From: Halobacteriovorax sp.
GTDB taxonomy: Bacteria > Bdellovibrionota > Bacteriovoracia > Bacteriovoracales > Bacteriovoracaceae
Assembly (NCBI GenBank): GCA_002720865.1
Contig: PBIO01000011.1
Coordinates: forward strand, 1-64,000
Direction of reading: 5' to 3'
DNA: 64,000 bases
This document shows positions 45,901-53,606 of the stretch, piece after piece. A model generated the notes under the pieces. The model made no database searches and was not told where the DNA came from. It saw only the letters and a program-made list of their open reading frames with translations. Numbering within the stretch: position 1 is the first letter of the stretch; each line of letters begins with the position of its first letter. Made by a program: the position numbers and the translations under genes.

Positions 45901-46447
45901 CAGAAGAGACCTTATCTTCTCTAAAGTCTGGAATAAAACTACCGCCCAACAGCAGAAGGATTTTGTAAGCATTATGATTATCTTGTTTTTGAAGTAGTAA
46001 CTCTAGGCCCGTCAGCCCCTGTTCATTTTTTTCCTTCAAATCAATATTCTTACCCTCTCTGATTATTCCATAAGCCAGATCAAAATCATTTTTCTCAATA
46101 GCTTTTAAAAATGAATAGTCTCTATCCTCCTGAAGAAGTCTAAGAGGCTTCATCCATTCATCGGATTCAGATTCTGGAATAAAAATATTAGAAGGAAACT
46201 TTTCTTTAGTTTTTCTTGAGCAGATAAGCTCAGCGGCTTGATCTCTAAAATCTCTATCCCGGCGTGGGTCTTTTAGACTTCTTGACTTGGAAGCATGGCA
46301 CTCAATTTCAAACTTAGGAATAACTTGATCTAAGTTCTTTAGCGTATCTGTAACTGACTCAACAAGTTCAGTAGATACCTCATCTTCAGCCACAGAGATC
46401 TGTAGTACTCCAAACAATAAATAAGAGAGAAAAATCCACTTAACCAT
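42908..46447 (-). CDS. Secreted polymorphic toxin with colicin-E5-type anticodon-nuclease tip
   Basis: 1179 residues. A Sec signal peptide (about 1-20, ISVAED) is followed by an ankyrin-like pair (110-175), a long charged helical/coiled-coil region, Cys-containing linkers (near 820-850) and a pre-toxin stretch (GSFAVPVGVAGKLGVWALRAGKGGKATK, about 1030-1057). The tip (1093-1179) has MKRRGWTNSSIGETI, TRDVRHNSNGARMNDPAT and RDGSYIVRNDRTGDIVQLSDR, the colicin E5 C-terminal RNase. Colicin E5 cuts between positions 34 and 35 of tRNA-Tyr, -His, -Asn and -Asp. It lacks VgrG, PAAR, RHS and CdiA signatures, so the delivery route is unclear. The start is ATG without a strong ribosome-binding site. Confidence 0.75.
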   Translation of the reverse strand: MVKWIFLSYLLFGVLQISVAEDEVSTELVESVTDTLKNLDQVIPKFEIECHASKSRSLKDPRRDRDFRDQAAELICSRKTKEKFPSNIFIPESESDEWMKPLRLLQEDRDYSFLKAIEKNDFDLAYGIIREGKNIDLKEKNEQGLTGLELLLQKQDNHNAYKILLLLGGSFIPDFREDKVSSDEINKKRSFYEVCLRKEGISGARLGIYNQLNSLRYLNEKDYPNNIYKAALSIRESHPLAFGLISRAARTVHLDRNKELDTPDPAKYRYEHHLLISELRKIRDELGTSEFKRSLKTSVRTIDKYKDKESLSEWEKNELASAEAFVKGFKDKRLRAYNLVLELKEKQEEVFPRLVNATVKRQKIEKALDGKSPELTDQSTVSLSLSSQFSSFFGNWHDHRPVLSESMQNDLLSNWFSNNISTRENGEVDTSEVASRLAGKFSSGYYAMVDGMDQLDTEAYEAPIFLELDKELNDDDYLASVLQAYEIVRLYEAEDLSQVLDKTLDRRYQKAKELIKEYESKESLYLKENNKTYEKRIKLISELSKRMNTRVERLKNSKYENKQEVSKEELREIINSSLAPYKDFLVSTKEDKLLSNLIENELKKYPKRPAGELINSILLKAGTFVNSDKARKNQEVVLRKKLISSVKLGSSEEKDEKINYSDPTEVPQVRLEMAQEYCQEYFTKIEPIEEIDCSKIEEYLNGEDKGLFSKFKAEFRRFARRLQSEIYNPVKEQWKRLSKEVKRQYHRTKKVVEHPKKYLKDEVIRLVSAPVTQFRVENLKLAYSAVKGTVTIGVANVNLALDQLDKILEPAQEAIGEVNEWCTKHDCPDIGVQCTDYGGYVSCVATDSNGNPSEIPTTESIDWDQALGHMKKMELQDMLQNMKLDMEGMFERGEEHPIFPDLAQVEQYSQLSEELYAEASRLSDGFSRKPASKEEEDRYKAIMRFLKGVGTGAYNNIADAIASLGNINLNNLRKKFPKMVANLMDWIIKANMDQVLNRISNFTEARLDAFVNGTPEEQGQMIGSLMVDIGSFAVPVGVAGKLGVWALRAGKGGKATKAFSTLVTSARKLGMSKKFKYGDFTRFKPSSINPVKVGKQMKRRGWTNSSIGETINKPHQKFKTRDVRHNSNGARMNDPATGYVNRDGSYIVRNDRTGDIVQLSDRSAPSEWLYPDWHPKGKK

Positions 46448-46696
46448 TTGATATTATTATCGGTTATATCCTTCTTTTTGCTTAGAAAGCTATTATTAAG
46501 AAGTCTTTATTCTCGTAATATCAAGTGCTTGTGTATAAAAGCTTGCAAGGTATTTCAATACCAGAGGTGCCAATAACCTGAGGTTTCACCACAAGAGAGG
46601 GTTAAGTTTCTAAAACAGTTACTCTCGAACCAGGAATTGAATGGATTAAAATGTTGAGTATGAGCTTAAAGAACCGTTTAAAGCACTGTTGGACAT

Positions 46697-46726
46697 AAAA
46701 AAAGCCACTCCGAAAAGTGGCTTTTT
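46697..46726. terminator. Terminator of tRNA-Phe
   Basis: AAAGCCACT-CCGAAA-AGTGGCTTT with A- and T-runs of five to seven bases on the two sides. On the minus strand it lies directly downstream of the tRNA-Phe 3' end. Confidence 0.85.
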
Positions 46727-46739
46727 AACTTCAAAACAA

Positions 46740-46755
46740 AAATGGTGCCCCGACG
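46740..46755. repeat. 16-bp direct repeat at the tRNA-Phe 3' end
   Basis: AAATGGTGCCCCGACG is identical to 40947-40962. The flanks of both copies remain similar through the terminator hairpin, suggesting a duplicated tRNA end that brackets the toxin island. Confidence 0.65.
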
Positions 46756-46818
46756 CGGATTTGAACCACGGACACAGGGATTTTCAGTCCCTTGCTCTAC
46801 CGACTGAGCTATCAGGGC
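46743..46818 (-). tRNA. tRNA-Phe (GAA)
   Basis: A 76-base cloverleaf with encoded CCA. The acceptor stem GCCCTGA pairs with TCGGGGC, the D-arm contains AGCTCAGTCGGTAGAGC, the anticodon stem AGGGA/TCCCT holds the loop CTGAAAA with anticodon GAA, and the T-loop is TTCAAAT. Confidence 0.97.
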
Positions 46819-46891
46819 ACAACTTCATTTTGAGGTTACAAAAATAATAGAAAGGCCTTTCTTCGTCAACGTAATTTGATAGTCTTATGGA

Positions 46892-47671
46892 ATGAGTGAG
46901 GACATAAAAATTCATAAATTTTATCTAGATTATGAGGGTGAGAAAACCAATGCCTTGGCCTTTATCCCAAGCGCTAAAAAGCCCTCTGCTAAGGCCTTAG
47001 CGGTGTTTAGCCACGGGTATTCAAGCCATAAAGGAAGCATTCTCAATTGGCCAACCAGACTAGCTGAAGAAGGGATGCCCTCTGTCATTTTTGACTTACC
47101 CGGTCATTATCTTGGTAATTTTTCTGAAGTTAAGGATTTTGAAAAGTTTAAATCAGCCTCACCTGAGCTTTTTATTAAGGCCCATGAGGAGCTTAAGGTA
47201 CTAAGTGGTCAGTCACCTGAATCGGTTGTTTTAGGGGGGCATAGCATGGGCGCCATGCTTGCCATGATGAGCTCAAACTTAGGCTATTTTGATAATTTAA
47301 AAACAACTCTACTTTGTGTTGGTTTAGGTAGACTTCCAGTTGGTGCCAAGCACTTATTCAACTCTCCTTTTTATAAATCAACTTTAAATCTTAGGGCGCA
47401 ACTAGTTTGCGATGAGCTTCACCCCGAAAAAGTTTTTCCTTGGATCAATGAAGTTAAAACCAATATTGTGCTTTCTAATAAAAGGATTCACTTTATTACC
47501 GGTGCTGATGATGTTGTTGTAGGTGAAGGAGGTTCAGAGCGAATGGCCGATGAACTGACAAAGCAAGGGAATACAGTCACTCTGGATAAACCGGTGAAAC
47601 TTCCCCATCATCTACCTGAGCAAGCAGCCGGGTTTATAAAGAAATTTTTAAAGAGCGAAAAACTTTTTTAA
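46892..47671 (+). CDS. Alpha/beta-hydrolase
   Basis: 259 residues. The oxyanion region is AVFSHGYSSHKGS, the nucleophile elbow is LGGHSMGAML (Ser near 118), Asp is in FITGADDVVVGEGG (near 205-209) and the His in LPHHLPEQ near the C terminus. It is a serine hydrolase of the acylaminoacyl or lipase-like type, substrate unknown. Cytosolic, no signal peptide. The 3' end overlaps convergent queG by 24 bases. Confidence 0.8.
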   Translation: MSEDIKIHKFYLDYEGEKTNALAFIPSAKKPSAKALAVFSHGYSSHKGSILNWPTRLAEEGMPSVIFDLPGHYLGNFSEVKDFEKFKSASPELFIKAHEELKVLSGQSPESVVLGGHSMGAMLAMMSSNLGYFDNLKTTLLCVGLGRLPVGAKHLFNSPFYKSTLNLRAQLVCDELHPEKVFPWINEVKTNIVLSNKRIHFITGADDVVVGEGGSERMADELTKQGNTVTLDKPVKLPHHLPEQAAGFIKKFLKSEKLF

Positions 47672-48634
47672 ATTTTTTAAAAGACCAAGTCTACCGGTTC
47701 TTTCAAAACTGGTTCCTTTAAATTTTCGGATATAGGCCTTATTACTCATGGACTCCAATTCATTCTTAATTTCAAGTGGAGGTCTCGCTAAAAAGAATTC
47801 TACTAGCTCTTTTGATCTTTGAGTAGGCCAGCTATGATCTATAGAGAACTCTCCCTCTCGCTCCATTCTTTTATTCCAAGGGCAGATATCCTGACAAAGA
47901 TCGCAGCCGAAAATCTCGTCTGCTTTATCATAACCAACGGGAGCTTCACTTTCTTTAAAGAGCTCGATCGTAAAAGTACTAATGCATTTATTTGCGATGA
48001 TCTGACGATTTGGGAGGTCAATCGCATCAGTTGGACAGATATCAAAGCAGGCCGTGCATTGACCACAATGATCCGTTTCAATAGGTTGCTTGCTAATCGG
48101 AAGCTTCTCTTCAAAGAGAAGCGCCCCAATCATATTAAAACTCCCTTTTTTTCTATTAATTAACATGGAGTTTTTTCCAAACCATCCTAGCCCACTTCTA
48201 TAGGCAAGATCTCTTTCAAGTACTGGCTGAATATCGAGTGATATCTTAAAGGGTTTATCAATTTTGTGACCTAGAAGCTCTAACTTCTCTTTAATTTTAT
48301 AATGATAGTCATGACCTTCAAATGAAACGGAGTAGCCAGCAACTTTTAATCCATTTGAGTCCTTACTTTTATAAAACTTCTCAAGAGCTGCTTTTTCTGG
48401 AGCGTAGGAAAAGAGAAAAACTATAGCAGATTCAAAGTTTTCTTTAACAGCTTCTAGGCTCTTTCTTAAATCTTTTCTGTGATCTGATAAATAGCCTAGC
48501 GGACCATGATTTCCTTTTTCGACCCAGGACTCGTATCGGTCAAAAGATTTTGGAACGGCTTCTTCCGTATATCCCCAATCAACGATGCCTAAATCTTCTA
48601 GAAGCTTTTGATCGAGGTCTAGAAGTTTTCTCAT
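47648..48634 (-). CDS. queG: Epoxyqueuosine reductase
   Basis: 328 residues. The cobalamin-binding N-terminal domain with LERDLAYRSGLGWFGKNSMLI near 149-169 is the QueG signature. Then come two iron-sulfur motifs, CGQCTACFDICPTDAI and CDLCQDICPWNKR (each with CP). The enzyme reduces epoxyqueuosine to queuosine, the last step of Q34 modification in tRNA-Tyr, -His, -Asn and -Asp. It overlaps the pyruvate kinase stop by four bases. No other que gene is nearby. Confidence 0.93.
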   Translation of the reverse strand: MRKLLDLDQKLLEDLGIVDWGYTEEAVPKSFDRYESWVEKGNHGPLGYLSDHRKDLRKSLEAVKENFESAIVFLFSYAPEKAALEKFYKSKDSNGLKVAGYSVSFEGHDYHYKIKEKLELLGHKIDKPFKISLDIQPVLERDLAYRSGLGWFGKNSMLINRKKGSFNMIGALLFEEKLPISKQPIETDHCGQCTACFDICPTDAIDLPNRQIIANKCISTFTIELFKESEAPVGYDKADEIFGCDLCQDICPWNKRMEREGEFSIDHSWPTQRSKELVEFFLARPPLEIKNELESMSNKAYIRKFKGTSFERTGRLGLLKNLKKFFAL

Positions 48635-50322
48635 CCCTGATGATTTGGGTGAATCTCAATGGCCCCTGTAGGACAAGCGTCTATGCATTGATTATCCATG
48701 GTGCAGGCACCAATTTTCGACTCATCGATAAAGGTTCTTTTTTCAGCATCATCACTTACCCCCCAAATATCATGGGGACATATTGAAACACAGTTCTGAC
48801 AGCCGGCACATAGGTTTGTATCTAAAAGAATTCTTTTCGCATCATCTCTAGCGATCTCAAGCCCATCAGATCCACCGATGACTTTGGGTCTATCTTTAAT
48901 CACATGAACCTTAACGGAGTTTGAAGAGCCATGAGAAAAGAAGCGTCCATCCCCTCTCGTAATAACCAGCTTATCGCCATTTTTTAAACTAAGGTCGTCT
49001 TTAACTTTTTGAAGAACATCTTTTTGGAAATTAAAACTATCAGCTTTGTAATTCACTAAATAATATGGTTCGATACCCCAGTAAAGAGAGATCTTTCTTA
49101 CCGTCTCTATTTTATTAGTTACCCCTAAGACTCCAGTGGATGGTCTAAACTTGGCAATCTTCTGACATGAGTTTCCTGATTCAGTGACAGAAAGAATCTT
49201 AGCTGCATAAACCTTCTCAGCCACCATAGAGGCAGCAACCATTACCGCCGCATTAACATTAGATAAATCAAGATTTCTAAGAAACGGTCTTTCTTTTGGT
49301 GTTCGCTCTGCTTCTAGGACAATTTTCCCCATCATTTTAACAGCTTCAATAGGATACTTTCCTGCAGCTGATTCTCCTGAAAGCATAACCGCATCAGTTC
49401 CGTCCCAAATAGCATTGGCCACATCTGAGGCCTCAGCTCTGGTAGGGGTTGGATTATCTGTCATACTCTCAAGCATCTGAGTTGCGGTTATAACAGGAGT
49501 TCCCCTTTCATTACATTTTCTAATTATTTCTTTTTGAAGACTAGGCACATGGTGATTTCCAACTTCTACTCCCATATCCCCACGGGCCACCATAATGACA
49601 TCCGCAGCTTCCATAATTTCACTTAAATTATCGATGGCCTGAGGTTTTTCAATTTTTGCGACAACCGGAGTATTTTTTTTAAGGGAGTGAAGGATTGCCT
49701 TAACTTCTTTAACATCTTCTTTTTTTCTAACAAAAGAAAGAGCTACAAAATCAACTCCCTCTCCTAAGCCAAACATTAAATCCTTTCTATCTTTCTCAGT
49801 AAAGCTAGGTGCGGAAACATCACAGTCCGGCAGGTTGATACCTTTATTAGACTTTAGCTTTCCCCCAACCAAAACTTTTATAACGTAAACATCACCATCT
49901 CTCTTAATAGCTTTGGCAGTTATAAGCCCGTCATCAAAAAGGATTCTTGCTCCGTCATGACAATCTTCAACTAAGTTTTCATAAATCGTAGGGATGAACT
50001 TATCTTTGTACTTTTCGTATTTTTTATCTGTAGCAAATTTCGTTTGCCCAATAACCCATTCTTCGCCATCTTTTAAATCGAGGGCCTTAGATACTTTATC
50101 AACACGAATCTTTGGTCCTTGAAGATCTAAAAGAACCCCAACTTCTTTGTTAGCTAGCTTGGAAGCTTCCCTAATATTGGCAATAACTTTAGCATGCCCT
50201 TCATGGGTGCCATGACTCATATTAACTCTGGCAACATTCATTCCCGCCTGAATCAACTCTTTAATGGTTTCAACCGTATCAGATGATGGCCCTAGAGTGG
50301 CCACAATTTTTGCTCTGCGCAT
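48631..50322 (-). CDS. pyk: Pyruvate kinase with C-terminal ferredoxin domain
   Basis: 563 residues from ATG 50322 (AAGGA upstream). The catalytic barrel has AKIVATLGPSS, NMSHGTHEGH, DLQGPKIR, PVVAKIEKPQA (metal Glu and Lys), VARGDMGVEV and TATQMLESM, all intact; the allosteric C domain ends near 470. After it, residues about 505-563 form a ferredoxin-like domain with C505-x2-C508-x2-C511-x3-C515-P and C540-x2-D543-x2-C546-x3-C550-P, two cluster sites with Asp in place of one Cys in the second. Fusion of pyruvate kinase to a ferredoxin is not the normal form. It links glycolytic pyruvate formation to a redox or oxygen-sensing cluster, role unknown. Confidence 0.85.
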   Translation of the reverse strand: MRRAKIVATLGPSSDTVETIKELIQAGMNVARVNMSHGTHEGHAKVIANIREASKLANKEVGVLLDLQGPKIRVDKVSKALDLKDGEEWVIGQTKFATDKKYEKYKDKFIPTIYENLVEDCHDGARILFDDGLITAKAIKRDGDVYVIKVLVGGKLKSNKGINLPDCDVSAPSFTEKDRKDLMFGLGEGVDFVALSFVRKKEDVKEVKAILHSLKKNTPVVAKIEKPQAIDNLSEIMEAADVIMVARGDMGVEVGNHHVPSLQKEIIRKCNERGTPVITATQMLESMTDNPTPTRAEASDVANAIWDGTDAVMLSGESAAGKYPIEAVKMMGKIVLEAERTPKERPFLRNLDLSNVNAAVMVAASMVAEKVYAAKILSVTESGNSCQKIAKFRPSTGVLGVTNKIETVRKISLYWGIEPYYLVNYKADSFNFQKDVLQKVKDDLSLKNGDKLVITRGDGRFFSHGSSNSVKVHVIKDRPKVIGGSDGLEIARDDAKRILLDTNLCAGCQNCVSICPHDIWGVSDDAEKRTFIDESKIGACTMDNQCIDACPTGAIEIHPNHQG

Positions 50323-50356
50323 ATTCATTCCTTGATATAGGGAAACACTAGCACAT

Positions 50357-50382
50357 AAAAAAAGGGCCTGAAAACGGCCCTA
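50357..50382 (-). terminator. Rho-independent terminator
   Basis: AGGGCC/GGCCCT six-base stem with a loop of seven and, on the minus strand, seven T residues after it, downstream of the coiled-coil gene at 50409. Confidence 0.85.
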
Positions 50383-50408
50383 TAAGCTAATAGTTTGTTA
50401 ATTATGGA

Positions 50409-52373
50409 TTAGGATTCTTTGCTTTGTGCTTTTCTAGCTTCAAGAGCATCATTTCTCATGCTTTGCACTACCTGCATCTTGCGGTTTGTATTTTTGAGCT
50501 TATCGATCTTAAGTTTGAACTGATTTTCCATCGCCCTCATCTCAATCTCTTTGGCTTCTTTTAGCTTTTGGAAGTTATTTCTTTCCATATTTATAGCAAG
50601 CTCATGCTTCTTTTTAGCTTCCAAATTATTTTGCTCAATCCTATCTTCATACTTTCTCATTAAAGTAGTAAGTTGGATTTCTTGACTATTTTGCTGCTCT
50701 TCTAAACGCTTCTCAAAGTCACCCTTTAGCTTCACAAGATCCAGGTAAGCCTGTCTATCTTTTTGCTGTAGAGTTCTAGCTGTTGCTCTTTGAATTTCTT
50801 TATTACGTTCTTGCTCAGCGATCTCACGTCTTTGAATTTCACGGGCTGCCTTATTCATTTGAACACTAAGCTTGCCTTCATAGTTCTCTACAAGCCTCTT
50901 GTTCTCTTGTTCTAGCTGATGAATTCTATCTTCAAAGCTCGCTGCAGCGACAGCTCGGTCAAGTGTCATTTTATTTCTAATATCGGCTTTATCTTGATTA
51001 GAGGTTCTCTTTTCACTGGCAATAAACTTAGACTGCTCTTCAGAAAAAGATTTCGCCATCTCTCTAATTTCGTCTTGTTGTTTTTCATTAGCCTTATTCA
51101 TTTGTCTAATAAGGTCTTCTCTTTGATTCTTAAGCTTCATATCAGCTGATAAACGATCGGAATTTACTTTTTCTTTCCCTTGTAAATCAACCATATCTTT
51201 TGACTGCATCACAGCCTCAAGTTGCTCTTGATGCTTTTTCTTTAAGTGGCCCATCTCATATTGACGAACATTTCGAGTAACATTTTCTTGCTTATCAAGC
51301 TCTCTTCTATGCTTGATCTTCATGTTATTACGGGCTTCTTGCTGCTTTTCTATACCACGAGACTTATCCCCTTGGTGAGATAGGTTCATCTTATTAAGTC
51401 TATGATCATAGTTCTTAAGTCTATTTTCATAAGCTTCTTTATTTTTTCTAAGCATAAGGTCCGTCTGATTACTTTCCCCAGTATTTACGGCCTTATTTAT
51501 CTTTTGCTCTAATGAAAGTCTCGAGTTGGCGAACTGAGCCTCTCTTCTAGCAAGATCCCTTCTATTTTCATCTTGAAGCTTTTTAACTTCAGCGGTTCCT
51601 TTGTCAGTAATATTTTGAGCAATATACTCAAAATTCGCCTTCATTTTATCTTTTTCAGCAGTATTATTATTTCTTAAATTTTCGAGCTGATTTTCCGTAT
51701 GATTTTTTTGCGACTGCTGAGCAACAGCGGCGGAATCTCTTAAGCGTTGTTTTTCTTTTTGAAATGAGTTCTTCATTAAATTCTGACGAACACTTGCATC
51801 TTGAGTTAAGAGCTTCTTTTCAGTTAAATGCTTTCTATCCTGATCTTGTCTTTCAAGAAGTGTATTATCTCTGAAGGTATTAAATTTTTCTGTATTACTT
51901 TGTTGAATATCGGATAAGTTTTTATCGAAGGTTCTTTGATTCTGAAACGCGGCTTCTTTAAAATGTTTCTCCGCTGATTCTGATCTAAGTTTTCCTAACC
52001 TATCCCTCTCCTTCATTTGCGTTGAAAACCCAGAGGAAATATTTTTTAACTTCGTATCATATTTACTTTTATTTTCTTTTTGCGATCTCGCGAACTCGTT
52101 CTTAGTTGCTCCAAGATCTTTAACAAAACGATCCGTACGTTTTTGAATTTCTTTTTGAGTGTTTTCTATATAACGATCGTGATTGGCTTTATTTTGTGCT
52201 TCTAATCCTTCTTTGGCATTGATAAATGACTTCACTGCTTTGTCTTGACGCTTCTTATGAAGTTTCTCAAGAGCTCTTTTTTCACTCGCATGATTCTCCT
52301 TCATTTCGGAGGCAGAATCTCTATACCGAGTTCTGGCTTCTGCGAGTTTTGCATTGTAATCAGATATTTCCAT
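50409..52373 (-). CDS. Long coiled-coil protein
   Basis: 654 residues that are almost all Glu/Lys/Gln/Arg/Leu helix, with few Gly or Pro, few Cys and no signal peptide or membrane span. Heptad-like periodicity extends nearly end to end, giving a rod on the order of 90 nm if it is a continuous coiled coil. No catalytic domain. Such proteins serve as cytoskeletal or scaffold filaments; Bdellovibrio is known to have a coiled-coil filament protein that keeps cell shape, but no homology can be claimed from sequence reading. It is flanked by terminators at both ends and so is a single-gene unit. Confidence 0.6.
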   Translation of the reverse strand: MEISDYNAKLAEARTRYRDSASEMKENHASEKRALEKLHKKRQDKAVKSFINAKEGLEAQNKANHDRYIENTQKEIQKRTDRFVKDLGATKNEFARSQKENKSKYDTKLKNISSGFSTQMKERDRLGKLRSESAEKHFKEAAFQNQRTFDKNLSDIQQSNTEKFNTFRDNTLLERQDQDRKHLTEKKLLTQDASVRQNLMKNSFQKEKQRLRDSAAVAQQSQKNHTENQLENLRNNNTAEKDKMKANFEYIAQNITDKGTAEVKKLQDENRRDLARREAQFANSRLSLEQKINKAVNTGESNQTDLMLRKNKEAYENRLKNYDHRLNKMNLSHQGDKSRGIEKQQEARNNMKIKHRRELDKQENVTRNVRQYEMGHLKKKHQEQLEAVMQSKDMVDLQGKEKVNSDRLSADMKLKNQREDLIRQMNKANEKQQDEIREMAKSFSEEQSKFIASEKRTSNQDKADIRNKMTLDRAVAAASFEDRIHQLEQENKRLVENYEGKLSVQMNKAAREIQRREIAEQERNKEIQRATARTLQQKDRQAYLDLVKLKGDFEKRLEEQQNSQEIQLTTLMRKYEDRIEQNNLEAKKKHELAINMERNNFQKLKEAKEIEMRAMENQFKLKIDKLKNTNRKMQVVQSMRNDALEARKAQSKES

Positions 52374-52457
52374 TTCCTTCCTGGATATATTTGGACCCTC
52401 TTCCTAAGAATCCGGTATGGCCTTTTAAGGCTCACTCTGAATATTGTATCGAATTTC

Positions 52458-52513
52458 GGGGCTTAGCGCCCCTATGGTAAAAATTTACCCTAGGCGGCAA
52501 GAATAGCCGCCTA
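52458..52513 (-). terminator. Hairpin cluster after the DsbA-like gene
   Basis: Three consecutive inverted repeats: GGGGC-TTAGC-GCCCC (52458-52472), GGTAAA-AA-TTTACC (52476-52489) and TAGGCGGC-AAGAATA-GCCGCCTA (52491-52513). The last begins eight bases after the stop codon on the minus strand. Together they probably end transcription of the gene at 52521. Confidence 0.6.
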
Positions 52514-52520
52514 AAAGGGT

Positions 52521-53561
52521 CTACTTCGCTAATTCAGCGTCTATAAGTTCACTAAATACGTTAATTGGATGAGCTCCATTAACCATCATACCGTTGACGA
52601 AAAAGGTCGGAGTTGACTTAACTCCAATTTTTTTTCCTTCTTCCATATCAGCTTTTACTTTTGCGGCGTACTTACCCGAGTTTAAACATTGGGTAAATTT
52701 AGATACATCAAGTCCTAACTTTCCTACTTTTGCCTTTAGACCTTCTTCAGCAAGACCTGCTTGATCAGCAAACATAGCATCATGCATGCCCCAAAATTTA
52801 GCCTTGTCCTGTTCATAAACACAAAGACCTGCTTCCGCTGCTTTTTGCGCATGATTATGAAAAGGCAACGGATAATTTTTGAAAGCGACCTTAACTTTTT
52901 TTCCATATTTCTTTTTAATTTCATTAACAATGTCGGCACCCTTTGCGCAAAAGGGACACTGAAAATCTGAAAACTCAACGATAGTAACTTTAGCATCGGC
53001 AGCTCCCATAAAAGGTGCATCTCCGGCCTGAACATCAAAAACCGGTCTGGTTGGCTTTGCTAAATAAACCTCAACTGGTGACTTGGCAGTCTGAGTTTTT
53101 ACCCACTCATCAATCGCTTCTTTTTTCTTTTCTCTTAGAAGAAAACCTTTAATTCTCTCAGTCATTTGATCATTAATATGTTCTTTTGGAATATTTCTTT
53201 CCTTAACAAATTTATCAATATCAGTTTTTTCAACCTTTGCTCCGGCAGCAATAATTTTGTCTAAAAATTCATCATTGCTTAAGCCTTTTTTCTTTGGGTG
53301 ATTATTCATAAGTTTTTCTAAAACAATGGCCTTAAGCTTGTTCATTTTAAGCTCATGTAACTTCATCTCAGCTTCATAAATTTCCGCCTCAATACCTTTT
53401 GTAATTTCAGCGTGACTTATGGCCTTACCGTTTAACTTTGCAGCAGTGGAAGTGTCAGGAGCCTTTTTAAAAACATAACTTGGGGTGGACTTTGCTTCTT
53501 TTGAGCAAGACCAAATGGCGAGGGCAGAAATAGTAATAAAAACGAATGAAAGCTTCTTCAT
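52521..53561 (-). CDS. DsbA-like thioredoxin-fold lipoprotein
   Basis: 346 residues. Lipobox IWSC gives a lipidated Cys19. Residues 40-160 are helical (SurA/PpiC-like N-terminal type), then a DsbA fold starts at about 185 with the active-site C202-P-F-C205 in FSDFQCPFCAKGAD and the cis-Pro loop VKSTPTFFVNG near 315. It would oxidise or isomerise disulfides in the periplasm, anchored to a membrane. It is 45 bases downstream of the ABC-exporter gene ending at 53607 on the same strand. Confidence 0.8.
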   Translation of the reverse strand: MKKLSFVFITISALAIWSCSKEAKSTPSYVFKKAPDTSTAAKLNGKAISHAEITKGIEAEIYEAEMKLHELKMNKLKAIVLEKLMNNHPKKKGLSNDEFLDKIIAAGAKVEKTDIDKFVKERNIPKEHINDQMTERIKGFLLREKKKEAIDEWVKTQTAKSPVEVYLAKPTRPVFDVQAGDAPFMGAADAKVTIVEFSDFQCPFCAKGADIVNEIKKKYGKKVKVAFKNYPLPFHNHAQKAAEAGLCVYEQDKAKFWGMHDAMFADQAGLAEEGLKAKVGKLGLDVSKFTQCLNSGKYAAKVKADMEEGKKIGVKSTPTFFVNGMMVNGAHPINVFSELIDAELAK

Positions 53562-53606
53562 ATGTATAAACTCCTAATGAACTTAAATGCTTAAAAATTG
53601 TAGGTC

